A stretch of DNA of 64,000 nucleotides from positions 1-64,000 of the forward strand of contig UBXG01000026.1 in NCBI GenBank assembly GCA_900469475.1, given 5' to 3'. The translations under genes and the position numbers were made by a program. Source of the stretch: Hyphomicrobiales bacterium. Its GTDB lineage: Bacteria; Pseudomonadota; Alphaproteobacteria; Rhizobiales; Rhizobiaceae. The notes beneath the pieces are model-generated. The model was not told the DNA's origin. It saw only the letters and a program-made list of their open reading frames with translations, and did not search any database. Each line of letters starts with the position of its first letter. Position 1 is the first letter of the stretch. Of the stretch, positions 8,757 through 18,224 are shown piece by piece.

Positions 8757-10022
8757 TCAGCTTAATACGCTAAACCCGAAATAGGCGGCGGCGGCGACTA
8801 TGAGCGCTGTCAGCGTTGTCACGCTCAATGCCATGGCGTAGGCGCGGCTTCCGAATAGGATGGCAAGCACCACCTTCATTGTCAGATTGGCGGCTGCGGC
8901 CAAGGAGATCGCGATCGTCGCAACCTCCGTCGTCAGCGCCGAGCCGGCCATGCGCGCCGTCGACAGGGTGATTGCATCAAGATCGGCAAGTCCGGAAAGC
9001 AGTGCGACGACAAAGATGGCTGACAGCCCAATCTGGTCGATCGTGAATTTCGATATGAAACTTATGACACCGAGAAATGCTCCGAAGCGCAGAGCCGTGA
9101 GCAATTCGAACGGATTGTCCGGATTGATGTCCACGGCGTTATCGTCGGCCTTCGCTCCCCTGAGCATCAAGAGGGTTGCCGAGAGAAAGACGAGAATAAC
9201 GGGAACGAACGCGGCGGCTAGCTTAGGAACGAGCACAGGCGCCAGTATGCCGCTGATGACCAGTGCGCGTCCAATGGACATTGCTCCTGCGATCGACGCG
9301 CCGGCAACAAGGCTGCGGGTCGCCTGTGCGCTTCCAGACGATAAACGCGCAAAGGACAAGGTAACGGCGGTCGATGAAATGAACCCGCCTGCGGCGCCAC
9401 TAAAGAGGATTCCATGTTTTGGTCCGGCAATGCGGACCGCCAGATAACCGACATAGGAGATGGCGGCAATCATGATGGTCAGCAGCCATAGCTGGAATGG
9501 ATTGATGGCATTCCAGGGATCGATTGTTCTGTCGGGCAGGAGCGGCAATGCAACGAGCGTCATTGCAAGCAGCACGAGTGCAGCCCTTAGTTCCAACCAA
9601 GTCAGGTTTCGCAAGAATCCATGCAGACTGCGGCGAGCAGCCAAGAGGGCGGTCACCGCGACGCTGCCAGCCGCTGCAATTGTCATGTCGGAAACCGCCG
9701 CAACGACCCCGAGGACGAAGACCGCAAGAGCCGCTATGACGCTGGTGACGCTGTAATCCTGTTCCCGCTCGGCTTCGTATCTGTTGAAGACGATGAAGGC
9801 GACGCCGAACACAGTGAACACGGCAGTCGGCAGGATCGGTCCGAGCTTAACATACAGGAAACCCGCCAAGCCGCCGAGAAAGCCGGACAGACCGAAAGTG
9901 CGAATACCAGCCGTTCTTTTACCGGGCGCCGTCTCGCGCTCCTGCCAGCCGCGCTCAACCCCGACCAGGATGCCGATGGCAAGAGCGAGGCTGAGACGCT
10001 GAAACGCTTCGATGACGTCCAT
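8757..10022 (-). CDS. MgtC/SapB family membrane protein with DUF4010
   Basis: A 421-residue polytopic membrane protein. The N-terminal part (LALAIGILVGVERGWQERE) is the MgtC/SapB domain, and the rest is a second hydrophobic DUF4010 domain. Small MgtC proteins help cells survive magnesium limitation and inhibit F-type ATPase in Salmonella, but the function of the long MgtC-DUF4010 form is not established. I prefer the ATG at 10022 because the product then starts as in the family (MDVIEAFQRL); neither it nor an in-frame TTG at 10070 has a strong ribosome site. It is the last gene of a four-gene minus-strand run that begins with the HlyD gene, 66 bases after the ABC permease. Confidence 0.8.
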   Translation of the reverse strand: MDVIEAFQRLSLALAIGILVGVERGWQERETAPGKRTAGIRTFGLSGFLGGLAGFLYVKLGPILPTAVFTVFGVAFIVFNRYEAEREQDYSVTSVIAALAVFVLGVVAAVSDMTIAAAGSVAVTALLAARRSLHGFLRNLTWLELRAALVLLAMTLVALPLLPDRTIDPWNAINPFQLWLLTIMIAAISYVGYLAVRIAGPKHGILFSGAAGGFISSTAVTLSFARLSSGSAQATRSLVAGASIAGAMSIGRALVISGILAPVLVPKLAAAFVPVILVFLSATLLMLRGAKADDNAVDINPDNPFELLTALRFGAFLGVISFISKFTIDQIGLSAIFVVALLSGLADLDAITLSTARMAGSALTTEVATIAISLAAAANLTMKVVLAILFGSRAYAMALSVTTLTALIVAAAAYFGFSVLS

Positions 10023-10088
10023 TTTACGACAATAGTGGCGAGTGACCGCGCGGGCAATCTGGACTGCCAAATTCCAATGTCACATGCT

Positions 10089-11210
10089 TCATTGACCACT
10101 GAGAAGTGACTTGCGAAAACGCAACGTGGCCAAAGCGAAGAATGCCGCTCCGATACTGAAGAGCCACAACATTTGCGGCCATATGATCGTAAGTCCGGCT
10201 CCCCGATAAAGCACGGCCTGCGATAAAGCGACGAAATGTGTCGATGGCGAAAGCTGCATCACACTCTGCAGCCAGCCGGGCATGCTCTCCATCGGTGTTG
10301 TGCTCCCGGACAAAAGGTTCATAACGATAAGAACCGGCATCACAATCAGTCCGAACTGTGCCATCGAGCCCGAAACCGTGGCAATCAAGATGCCAAGTGA
10401 GGTCACCGAAAACTGGTAGAGGACGGCCGCGGCTATAAAGACGCCTATGGATCCCGCAATAGGCACATCGAGTAGGCGTTCAACAACGATGGCGAGCGAG
10501 AAGATCGCCGCGGCGACGATGACAAGACCATTTGCCCATATTTTTGCGAGCATGATCTCGATCGGGGTGACCGGCATGACGAGCAGATGCTCGATCGTTC
10601 CATGTTCGCGCTCGCGGATCAGTGCCGCGCCCGTCAAGATAACCGAGAGCATGGTGATATTGTTGATCACCTGCATCACGGCCGTGAACCATTCGGATTT
10701 GAGATTGGGGTTGAATTTCGCCCGTACGACCAGATTGATCGGTTGTTTCTGATCAGCTCCAGGCATTGCCGTCAGCACCTCCTGCAGGATGATATTCTGG
10801 ATATAGGAAGCCCCATTACCGGCCTGCGACATCGCGGTCGCGTCGATGTCGATCTGGACGGAGGGATGATGCCCGGCAATTACGTCCTGCTCAAACTTAG
10901 GTGGAATTTCGACAACGAAAACAAAGCGTCCAGAGTCCATGGCGGTATCGATCTCGTCGGCATTAATGAGCTCAGGAGATTTAAAGAACGGCTGCAGCAG
11001 GGCATCACGCAGCCGCGCGGAGAGCATCGAGCGGTCTTCATCCACGATCGCCACCGCGGCGTTCTCCACCTCGAATTTCGCACCGGTCGCCACGGCATAG
11101 ATGGCGAACGTAAATGTATAGACGATAAGCACGACCAAAACCGGATCGGCCTTGAGGCTGTAGAGTTCCTTGATACCAAGGCGAAACGTCCGGGAGAGAC
11201 GGGCAACCAT
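10089..11210 (-). CDS. ABC-2 type permease, YhhJ-like
   Basis: A 373-residue membrane permease of the ABC-2 family. One helix near residue 30 is followed by a large extracytoplasmic domain and then five helices, with the family signature near LIREREHGTIEHLLVMPVTPIEI. It would pair with the fused ATPase protein encoded just upstream. The ATG at 11210 is one base after the upstream stop (TGA-C-ATG), so the two are translationally coupled. In E. coli the same trio is yhiI-rbbA-yhhJ. Substrate unknown; exporters of this form handle drugs or membrane-active compounds. Confidence 0.85.
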   Translation of the reverse strand: MVARLSRTFRLGIKELYSLKADPVLVVLIVYTFTFAIYAVATGAKFEVENAAVAIVDEDRSMLSARLRDALLQPFFKSPELINADEIDTAMDSGRFVFVVEIPPKFEQDVIAGHHPSVQIDIDATAMSQAGNGASYIQNIILQEVLTAMPGADQKQPINLVVRAKFNPNLKSEWFTAVMQVINNITMLSVILTGAALIREREHGTIEHLLVMPVTPIEIMLAKIWANGLVIVAAAIFSLAIVVERLLDVPIAGSIGVFIAAAVLYQFSVTSLGILIATVSGSMAQFGLIVMPVLIVMNLLSGSTTPMESMPGWLQSVMQLSPSTHFVALSQAVLYRGAGLTIIWPQMLWLFSIGAAFFALATLRFRKSLLSGQ

Positions 11211-11211
11211 G

Positions 11212-13929
11212 TCACGCTCCCCTCTTTCGCAATGCGACAACCGCGGCCGCGATGAACCCGAGTCCGAAGAGGCCAATCACCACCATGTCCAACCAGAGAT
11301 CGGCGAAACCGAGGCCTTTTGCCACGACGCCAACGCTGACCGGCTGATACCATGCCGACGGGAAAGCAAGTCCCATGAGCCGTCCGCCACCCGAAAGCGA
11401 CGAGACCGGGACGAGCAGTCCGGAAAAATTCACCGCCGGGATAATCGCAATGATGGCTGTCGCAAAAATCGCGGCGACCTGACTGCGGACAAAGCTCGAT
11501 ATAAAAAGGCCAAAACCGGTCGTGGCGAAGACATAGAGTAACGACCCGACGGTAAAGGCGAGAAGAGAACCTTTTATCGGTACGCTAAAGACAAACCGGG
11601 TCATCAAGACAAGGAGAATGAAGCTAAGGAAGGCGATAGCGACGTAGGGCAACTGCTTGCCAAGAAGAAACTCGATCTTCGTAACCGGGGTCGATTGAAA
11701 GTTGGCAATGGATCCCGTCTCCTTCTCCTTGACGACGCCAAGCGCCGTCATGATGGCGGGAATGAGCGCGAGCATAAGAACGATGACGCTTGGAACAATG
11801 GCATTAGCGCTCTTGAAGGCCTGATTATAACGAAAGCGGCTTTCAATATCGATCGGGTAAACGGATGTGTTGCGACCGCTGCGGCGCGCGGCGCTGTCGG
11901 TCAGGTAGGCCGTGGCAAGCCCTGAAACATAGCCGCGTGCCGTCTCCGCGCGGAAAGGCATGGCGCCGTCGAGCCAGACCGAAACTTCCGCGCGGGTCTG
12001 ACGCAGGAGATCCTTGCCGAAATCGGTCGGAATTTCGATCGCCAGCTTCAACTCGCCGCTCTTAAGACGAGTCTCGAGCTCGTCGACGGAAGAGGCAGCG
12101 AGCCGCTCCTCGAAATAGCGTGAACCTTGGAAGCTCTCCAGAAGTTGCCTGCTCTGAGCCGATTGATCCTGATCGAAGACGGCAAATGGCAGGCGCTCCA
12201 CATCGAAGGAGATGCCATAGCCGAAGGTCAGGAGGAGGATTGCGGGACCTAGAAATGCAAAGGCCAGACGGGTGGGGTCACGGCGTATCTCCAGGGTCTC
12301 ACGCCATGCGTATGCCCACAATCGGCGAAGATCGAAGATGCCAGGCTTTGGGACGACGGCAGCGTTGTCAACCGTTGCGACCGCCTCCGTGTCGTCGCTT
12401 CCCATTCCCGCCGCCGTGAGCACGTCGATGAAGACATCTTCGAGTGTCTCTCGACCGCGCTGCTTCTTAAGCTCCGCGGGATTGCCGACGGCAAGCACCT
12501 TGCCTTCGTGCATCAAGGAAATTCGATCGCAGCGTTCTGCCTCGTTCATGAAATGCGTGGACAGAAAGATCGTTACGCCATCTTTGCGTGACAGTGTCAG
12601 GAGCGAACGCCAGAAACCGTTGCGGGCAACCGGATCGACCCCGGATGTCGGCTCGTCCAGAATCAAAATCTCCGGGCGGTGTATGACCGCCGCGGCAAGT
12701 TGCAGGCGCTGCCGCATGCCAAGCGGCAGGCTTTCCGGGCGACTGTCCGCAACGCCTGCGAGTTCGAAGTCGACCAGCATTTCCTTCACGCGAGCCGCCG
12801 CCTGTTCAGCGGGAAGGCCAAATAGCTGCGCATGCAGTGCCAGGTTCTGGAGGACCGTGAGCTCCCCATAAAGAGAAAAGGCCTGAGACATATAGCCGAC
12901 ACGGCGGCGCGTTTCCAAATCTCCGGCTTTAAGGGGCTGACCGAAGAGGCGTGCTTCGCCTTCGCTTGCAGGCAGCAGACCCGTCAGCATCTTCATGGTC
13001 GTACTTTTGCCGCTACCATTCGAGCCGAGAAAGCCGAAAATCTCACCCTTACCGATACGAAAGCTTACGTGATCGACGGCTGTGAAATCGCCAAAACGTC
13101 GGGTAAGTCCCTCTGCTTCGATGGCGGGGGCGCCGTCTTCCACCGGGCGCGAGATAACGGGAAGCGGCGCATCAGCCCTGCGCATCTCCTCCGGCAAGAG
13201 CGCAACAAAAGCACTTTCCAGTGAGGATTGCCGCGTGCTCTGCTTAATCTCTGCGGGGCTTCCAGTTGCTATCACCCGACCTCCATACATGGCGGCGAGC
13301 CAATCGAAACGTTCGGCTTCCTCCATATAGGCCGTGGCGACAATGACACTCATTCCCGGCCGGCGCGCCCGCATGCGTGCGATCAGCTCCCAGAATTGTC
13401 GACGCGACAGCGGATCGATGCCGGTCGTCGGTTCGTCGAGAATAAGAATATCCGGATCATGAATCAGGGCGGCGCAGATGCCCAGTTTCTGCTTCATGCC
13501 GCCGGACAGCTTGCCAGCGGGGCGGTTTCGAAACTGAGCAAGTCCGGTGATCTTGAGCAGCTCGTCCGTGTGTTCCCGACGCTCATTGCGATCCATTGCA
13601 AAGAGGCGGCCGAAGAAATCGAGATTTTCGGCAACGCTCAGCGTCGGATAGAGATTACGCCCCAGACCCTGGGGCATGTAGGCGATGCGGGCGCCGACGA
13701 GACGGCGCTGATGCGCATCGGACATATCGCCGTCGAGGACGTGGATATTCCCTTGTTGCAGCCTCGTTACACCGGCAGCAAGCGCGAGCAGCGTCGACTT
13801 TCCAACGCCGTCCGGGCCAATCACGCCCGCCATGCAGCCGGCCGGAACAACGAGATCAACCCCGTCGAGTGCCACTTTCTTCCCATAGCGATGCGTGACG
13901 CCGGCGAGGCTGATAACTGCGCCCGTCAT
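11212..13929 (-). CDS. Fused double-ATPase ABC-2 transporter, RbbA-like
   Basis: A 905-residue protein with two ABC ATPase domains followed by an ABC-2 permease. The first Walker A is GPDGVGKSTLL (residues about 37-47) with signature LSGGMKQ. The second is GSNGSGKSTTM near residue 300, whose signature is LPLGMRQ, a degenerate LSGGQ. The membrane part starts near residue 545 with a large loop between the first and second helices. This order matches E. coli RbbA (YhiH), named for a ribosome-associated ATPase activity, though a transport role is equally likely. The start overlaps the HlyD stop as ATGA. A one-mismatch FNR/FixK box precedes the operon. Confidence 0.85.
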   Translation of the reverse strand: MTGAVISLAGVTHRYGKKVALDGVDLVVPAGCMAGVIGPDGVGKSTLLALAAGVTRLQQGNIHVLDGDMSDAHQRRLVGARIAYMPQGLGRNLYPTLSVAENLDFFGRLFAMDRNERREHTDELLKITGLAQFRNRPAGKLSGGMKQKLGICAALIHDPDILILDEPTTGIDPLSRRQFWELIARMRARRPGMSVIVATAYMEEAERFDWLAAMYGGRVIATGSPAEIKQSTRQSSLESAFVALLPEEMRRADAPLPVISRPVEDGAPAIEAEGLTRRFGDFTAVDHVSFRIGKGEIFGFLGSNGSGKSTTMKMLTGLLPASEGEARLFGQPLKAGDLETRRRVGYMSQAFSLYGELTVLQNLALHAQLFGLPAEQAAARVKEMLVDFELAGVADSRPESLPLGMRQRLQLAAAVIHRPEILILDEPTSGVDPVARNGFWRSLLTLSRKDGVTIFLSTHFMNEAERCDRISLMHEGKVLAVGNPAELKKQRGRETLEDVFIDVLTAAGMGSDDTEAVATVDNAAVVPKPGIFDLRRLWAYAWRETLEIRRDPTRLAFAFLGPAILLLTFGYGISFDVERLPFAVFDQDQSAQSRQLLESFQGSRYFEERLAASSVDELETRLKSGELKLAIEIPTDFGKDLLRQTRAEVSVWLDGAMPFRAETARGYVSGLATAYLTDSAARRSGRNTSVYPIDIESRFRYNQAFKSANAIVPSVIVLMLALIPAIMTALGVVKEKETGSIANFQSTPVTKIEFLLGKQLPYVAIAFLSFILLVLMTRFVFSVPIKGSLLAFTVGSLLYVFATTGFGLFISSFVRSQVAAIFATAIIAIIPAVNFSGLLVPVSSLSGGGRLMGLAFPSAWYQPVSVGVVAKGLGFADLWLDMVVIGLFGLGFIAAAVVALRKRGA

Positions 13930-15014
13930 TGGGGTAACTTCACGGCGAGTTGCGACGGCCAGGGAGCAGCTGGGTCGGTGCGCACATAACCCACGCCTCG
14001 AACTCCTGTCTTCACCCGCGTTTCGTACTGCTTCAGCAAATCGGACGCGATACGGAGTTTGACACGAAACATCAGCTTCTCGCGTTCATCCTCGGTCTCT
14101 ACTGTTTTCGGCGTGAACTGCGCCTCCGCGGCGACGAAGGATATGGTCGCGGGCACGACGTAGTCGGGAGCTGGATCGAGAATGATGCGTGCCTCATCAC
14201 CAAAAGCGAGACGCCCAGCGGTTCGTGCCGGCAGAAAAACCGTCATGTAGACGTCCGCCAGATCGAGCAGCGTCGCAACCGGCGCCCCGGCTGCCACCAC
14301 TTCGCCCGACTGCACCAACTTGTATTCCACACGCCCTCGTCTGGGCGCCTTTAGGATCGCATCGTCGAGTTGCGAGCGAATGCGCGCCACCTCGGCGCGG
14401 GCGGCATCCAGGGCAGCTTGAGCCTCATCACGGCTTGCAAGCGCGGAACGGGAGGTGGCCTCGGCAACGGCAAGCTGGCTGCGACGCAGGTCGAGTTGTT
14501 GCCGTGTACCACTTCCCGTGGCGCTGAGATCGAAGGCGCGGTCAAGCTCCTGATGCGCGAGCGTGAGTTCGCTCTGACGCTGCGCAATAGTCGCCTCTGC
14601 GCTCGCCACACCGGTTTCGGAACGCCGAACGTCCGCCTCCGCACCAGAAAGCTGCGCGTCGAGCTCGGATGTGTCCATGCGCGCAATGACGGCGCCAGTA
14701 TCGACTATCTGTCCCTCTTCAACAAGAATATCAGCAACACGACCAGCGAATTTCGCGGACACCAGAACCTGCTGTGCCTCGATGCGACCATTGGACATCG
14801 CGATGCCGGCCGGCTGCTGGTTGCCGTGCAATTTGCTCCAGAGCTGCTGCATGTGATCGCTAAATGTTGTTGCATCTCGCGCCGCGACCTCGCGACTTCC
14901 TGCATTTAGGCTCAGGACCGCAACAACGGCGAAAAAAAGGGGCACGTGGGATTTGTACAAGAACCGGCTCCCGAAAGAACGAATTGGATGGGTGCTGCCG
15001 GCGTGGCGAACCAC
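13926..15014 (-). CDS. HlyD family membrane fusion protein, YhiI-like
   Basis: A periplasmic adaptor of up to 362 residues. After an N-terminal membrane anchor (PLFFAVVAVLSLNAG) come a biotinyl-lipoyl-like half (VSAKFAGRVADILVEEGQ), a long coiled coil (residues about 105-205) and the second half (APRRGRVEYKLVQSGEVV). It would link the ABC-2 exporter encoded downstream to an outer-membrane channel. The start is unsure: the frame opens with GTG at 15014 without a clear ribosome site, and a shorter start at the GTG just before PLFFAVV (near 14946) is possible. It is the first gene of the HlyD-RbbA-YhhJ-MgtC run. Confidence 0.8.
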   Translation of the reverse strand: MVRHAGSTHPIRSFGSRFLYKSHVPLFFAVVAVLSLNAGSREVAARDATTFSDHMQQLWSKLHGNQQPAGIAMSNGRIEAQQVLVSAKFAGRVADILVEEGQIVDTGAVIARMDTSELDAQLSGAEADVRRSETGVASAEATIAQRQSELTLAHQELDRAFDLSATGSGTRQQLDLRRSQLAVAEATSRSALASRDEAQAALDAARAEVARIRSQLDDAILKAPRRGRVEYKLVQSGEVVAAGAPVATLLDLADVYMTVFLPARTAGRLAFGDEARIILDPAPDYVVPATISFVAAEAQFTPKTVETEDEREKLMFRVKLRIASDLLKQYETRVKTGVRGVGYVRTDPAAPWPSQLAVKLPQ

Positions 15015-15057
15015 TCAGGCGCTGCGTTCATTATTCACGGGTGCGATCCCCCCATCA

Positions 15058-15071
15058 TTGACGTAGATCAT
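15058..15071. promoter_or_regulatory. FNR/FixK-like box of the RbbA operon (one mismatch)
   Basis: TTGACGTAGATCAT matches the palindrome at 13 of 14 positions. It lies about 50 bases before the first possible start of the HlyD gene on the minus strand. Confidence 0.45.
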
Positions 15072-15217
15072 CCGATGAGTGCAAACGTCGTCGTCACTTA
15101 TTGTTCGATCCGATCCGTGAAGAAAGATTTTCCGCCCTTAAGAAGAGATTTCGGCTGGCCAGAAGCAGCAAAAGGCCGCGGGATCTCACATCCCCCTGCC
15201 ATTCTTCGGCCTGATAG

Positions 15218-15412
15218 ACAGGCCTCGCTTCGTCTCTACTGATCGATCACGGCGTGACCGTCATCTGCACGGATGGCGGAGGCATCCCCGTGATCGAACA
15301 GACGGGCGGTGGACTTACCGGGATTGAGGTCGTCATCGACGAGGAGCCCGCTGATCTGTGGCGTGAAGTTCCCAACGGCTCTATGGTGCCAAGGGTCGCT
15401 CTTCATAAGTGA
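15218..15412 (+). pseudogene. Carbamate kinase (arcC) fragment
   Basis: An open stretch reads SLLIDHGVTVICTDGGGIPV and continues IEQTGGGLTGIEVVIDEE, nearly the same as residues about 170-205 of the intact ArcC at 5912-6850. After an internal deletion it resumes with VPNGSMVPRVA, matching ArcC FPPGSMAPKVA, and stops at TGA 15410-15412. The nucleotide match to 6421-6535 is also obvious by eye. No start codon or ribosome site precedes it (TAG at 15215-15217). It is the fossil of a second arc region or of a duplication. Confidence 0.85.
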
Positions 15413-15512
15413 TCCGTGGAGATCGTTCAACTCGGGGAAAATCGTTCTGCGATTGATCGTCAAAGCCCGGCAAGGCTTCGCCCCAACATCCCGCGCGAAT
15501 AGAACCGTGGCG

Positions 15513-15526
15513 TTGATCCAGGACAA
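15513..15526. promoter_or_regulatory. FNR/FixK-like box before the DUF2267 gene (one mismatch)
   Basis: TTGATCCAGGACAA differs from the core TTGA-N6-TCAA by one base. Its centre is about 58 bases before the ATG at 15578, the usual distance in this island. Confidence 0.4.
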
Positions 15527-15577
15527 TGCGCAACATCGGGAATTCGGTGACGATAGTCTCGATCAAGGAGGCTTAGC

Positions 15578-16027
15578 ATGAACTTTATTCCTTCCCAGAC
15601 CTTCTCGGATTCTGCGCACCAAGCCGAAACATGGGTCGTAGAATTGTCCGAATATCTCCATTGCGAACGGAATGAGGCCTATGATTGCCTGCGCTCCGTC
15701 CTACACGCGCTTCGAGATTCAATGGGCCAGAAGGCAATGGCTGACTTCTCAGCGCATCTGCCGCCATTGATCCGGGGACTATTCTACGAAAACTGGCAGC
15801 CTGAACACACCCAACCGTGCTCAAATAGAATGGGTTTCTTTGAGAGCATTGGCACGCGATCAGTGAGGCAAAATAACGTAGCCGCCGAGCAGGCAGCACA
15901 GAATGTCTTCAAATTGCTGGATCATCGCTTGAGCCCACCTGTGATCAAGAAAGTCAAGCTGGCGATGAATCCGTCCCTTGGATCGCTCTGGCCCGAGCAC
16001 CCACAGCAATCAAATAGCGCCGCGTAG
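15578..16027 (+). CDS. DUF2267 domain protein
   Basis: A 149-residue soluble protein. Residues about 12-75 fit DUF2267: AETWVVELSEYL, then RNEAYDCLRSVLHALRDSM and the ending SAHLPPLIRGLFYENW, which is the family's hallmark. DUF2267 proteins are small helical proteins of unknown function that often sit with USP, BON and CBS proteins in hypoxia or stress clusters, as here. AAGGAGG at 15565-15571 supports the ATG. A one-mismatch FNR/FixK box lies upstream. The C-terminal 50 residues beyond the domain look unstructured. Confidence 0.8.
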   Translation: MNFIPSQTFSDSAHQAETWVVELSEYLHCERNEAYDCLRSVLHALRDSMGQKAMADFSAHLPPLIRGLFYENWQPEHTQPCSNRMGFFESIGTRSVRQNNVAAEQAAQNVFKLLDHRLSPPVIKKVKLAMNPSLGSLWPEHPQQSNSAA

Positions 16028-16118
16028 CTTAACGAGACGAATACCCGCAAACTGCGATTTGAGAAACGCATGGGCTTGCCGCGCTGCCTTTATTCCGGCC
16101 GATTGCTGCCGTGCGATG

Positions 16119-16472
16119 TCATTTCATGCTCGCTATGCGCCGCAATCGGCGGACAGTTTCGCAACCACCCGACTTCGCGGTGGTACCAGCCTGGTTGCCT
16201 GCGACTTCGGCTGCCGCATGAAGCAGCTCCAAGGCATATACTACCGCCGCATCGCTGTCCTCGTGACAAAGGCTTGCGCTTGCGCAGCGCGCATCAACGG
16301 CTTGTCTGATCCTATTCTTGATCGAAAGCATTCCCTTGCTGCCGGAATGAGTCGAAAGCTCATGCAGGCAACTTGTGGCGACAATCTCCGACGCGATAAG
16401 CTTGCCCTCGACCTCTCCGAGTGTCGGAATGGCAAATCGCTATCCTCCCCTTGTGCAATCGCGATCCGTCAT
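16119..16472 (-). pseudogene. Small protein, paralogue of 40516-40827, broken by a stop
   Basis: Minus-strand frame starting ATG at 16472, preceded by AAAGGAG, runs ten codons to an in-frame TAG (16440-16442). It then continues open as AIPTLGEVEGKLIASEIVAT and on through AVDARCASASLCHEDSDAA and YALELLHAAAE to a stop at 16119. The same pattern is in the intact 103-residue protein at 40516-40827 (AIPSLGEVEGRMM, AIDRKCHDARLC, YAEELLASAQE). So this is a paralogue with a nonsense mutation near its start; rescue from an internal ATG at 16331 or a rare ATT start cannot be excluded. It follows the metallo-hydrolase gene by 24 bases, so the two form an operon. Confidence 0.7.
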
Positions 16473-16496
16473 TAGCACGGTATTACTCCTTTGTGG

Positions 16497-18098
16497 CTAG
16501 CTTGGCCGCCCGTCTTCCTCAATAGCTCTTTTGACGCGCCGAAGAATGACGGCGCGCGCTTTCCGGTCGGCGGTTTGACGCAACCGCTCCTCCAGATCGA
16601 GGACGATCGATTGATAGTCATTATGCCAATCCGAATGGCCGACATCCTGGGGTACTAGGCGCGGAGGCGGCGTACCGCGTGCGAGCGGTACGGCAGCTGT
16701 TTTCGTCAGGCTGTAGCTGTCATCGAGCGATGGCACGATGATGGTCGCTTCCGGCTTCTCCACCAACAGACGAGATTTCAGACTGTCGCGCGCGGCAGGC
16801 TCGCCGTGAACCAGAAACAGCCCTGAGCGAATCAGCTCTCTGGCGTCTATCCAAGCTTTCAATTCGCTGGCGTCGGCGTGACCGCTATAGGCATCCAGTG
16901 ATCGCACAGTCGCACGGACGATGATTTCTTCCCCCTGGATTTTTACGGTGCACGCGCCGTCCTCAAGAATTCGACCGAGTGTGCCGGCTGCCTGGAATCC
17001 GACGAACAACACCGTGCCCTCATCGCGCCAAAGCCAGTTCTTGAGACGGTGACGAATGCGGCCGGCCTCACACATGCCGCTGGCAGCGATGATGATATGG
17101 AAGCCGCGAATGAGGTCGATTGCTTTTGATTGCTCGGCCGTTTCCGTAAAGCGTACATTTTTGGCGCTCAGTGCCTTAATCAGTAGGTCGCCGTTGGGGA
17201 TGGAATGCGCATGCTGCTTGAAGATTGCGGTCGCGCGCGAAGCCAATGGAGAGTCGATGACGATGGGACAGCGGGATATCTCACCCGCATCCATCAACAC
17301 ATTGATATCAGCAAGCAATTCCTGAGTGCGTTCGACGGCAAATGATGGGATCAGCAGAGCGCCGTTGGGATGATAGGCCTTGAGAAGGATCTCGCGAAGT
17401 TGCTCGCGACGAGCGACGTCGGAAACTTCGTCTCGTTCACGATCCCCATATGTGCTTTCGCAGATGACGTAATCGAAGTCCTTGGGAGCATCCGGCCGGG
17501 CCTCCAAAAGCTTGTGTTGCGGACCGACATCACCGGAAAACAATATGCGGATGGGGCCATTTTCGGTCGCAAGCTCGATTTCGACCGAAGCCGAACCGAG
17601 CAGATGTCCGGCGTCCCAAAGCCGAAATCCAAGTCCGCCCTCCAATCTCTGCCATTCTTTATAGGCGACCGCTCGAAACTGCATCATCGCGGCACGCGCG
17701 TCTTCTGCGGTGTAAATGGGTTGCAACGTATCGCGCGATCTATGCCCGTGCCGGCGATTCAGCTGCTCGACTTCTGATTCCTGAATATGTCCAGAGTCTT
17801 GCAGCATGATCGAACACAGATCCAAGGTCGCCGGCGTGCAATGGATAGGCCCTTCGAAACCGGCTTTCACCAATTTCGGGATAAGTCCCGAATGATCGAT
17901 ATGCGCATGGGTCAAAATGACGGCGTCAACCAGAGACGCATCGAACGGGAACGGCCTATAATTCAGTTCTTTCTCGGTCTTGGAGCCCTGGAACATGCCG
18001 CAATCGACCATTGTGCGGGTACCGCGGTGCTCAAGGACAAAGCACGAGCCGGTTACCGATCCGGCCGCACCGTAGAAATGTAAAACTGAATCCGTCAT
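16497..18098 (-). CDS. Beta-CASP metallo-beta-lactamase-fold hydrolase
   Basis: A 533-residue protein with the metallo-beta-lactamase motif HAHIDH at residues 64-69, which binds two zinc ions, a beta-CASP domain in the middle, and an RMMBL-type end (SGHADASELKAW). This arrangement is shared with archaeal and bacterial RNA exonucleases and CPSF73-like nucleases, so RNA processing is the likely role; the substrate is unknown. I place the start at 18098, where GAGGG precedes the ATG; an upstream ATG at 18113 overlaps that ribosome site. It is divergent from a USP gene, and the shared 126-base region holds a one-mismatch FNR/FixK box. Such proteins recur in low-oxygen clusters. Confidence 0.85.
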   Translation of the reverse strand: MTDSVLHFYGAAGSVTGSCFVLEHRGTRTMVDCGMFQGSKTEKELNYRPFPFDASLVDAVILTHAHIDHSGLIPKLVKAGFEGPIHCTPATLDLCSIMLQDSGHIQESEVEQLNRRHGHRSRDTLQPIYTAEDARAAMMQFRAVAYKEWQRLEGGLGFRLWDAGHLLGSASVEIELATENGPIRILFSGDVGPQHKLLEARPDAPKDFDYVICESTYGDRERDEVSDVARREQLREILLKAYHPNGALLIPSFAVERTQELLADINVLMDAGEISRCPIVIDSPLASRATAIFKQHAHSIPNGDLLIKALSAKNVRFTETAEQSKAIDLIRGFHIIIAASGMCEAGRIRHRLKNWLWRDEGTVLFVGFQAAGTLGRILEDGACTVKIQGEEIIVRATVRSLDAYSGHADASELKAWIDARELIRSGLFLVHGEPAARDSLKSRLLVEKPEATIIVPSLDDSYSLTKTAAVPLARGTPPPRLVPQDVGHSDWHNDYQSIVLDLEERLRQTADRKARAVILRRVKRAIEEDGRPS

Positions 18099-18148
18099 CT
18101 GGTTCCCTCGCATGCGTCCAACCTTATGCGCGGCCGATCGGGTTCGCT

Positions 18149-18162
18149 TTGCGGAAGATCAA
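18149..18162. promoter_or_regulatory. FNR/FixK-like box between metallo-hydrolase and USP genes (one mismatch)
   Basis: TTGCGGAAGATCAA has one mismatch to TTGA-N6-TCAA. It lies between divergent starts at 18098 and 18225 and could serve either. Confidence 0.45.
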
Positions 18163-18224
18163 GGAAATGAGGTTGAAAGTGAGGTTTGCTGTCCTTTCCT
18201 CCAACCAGGAAAAGCGATCTGACC

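Noticed and set aside
15453..15463. TTGATCGTCAA as a FNR/FixK box
   Set aside because: The half-sites are three bases too close (11 instead of 14 bases).
15978..16475. 165-residue plus-strand frame after the DUF2267 gene
   Set aside because: It lies opposite the small paralogue remnant, whose reading is supported by similarity to 40516-40827.
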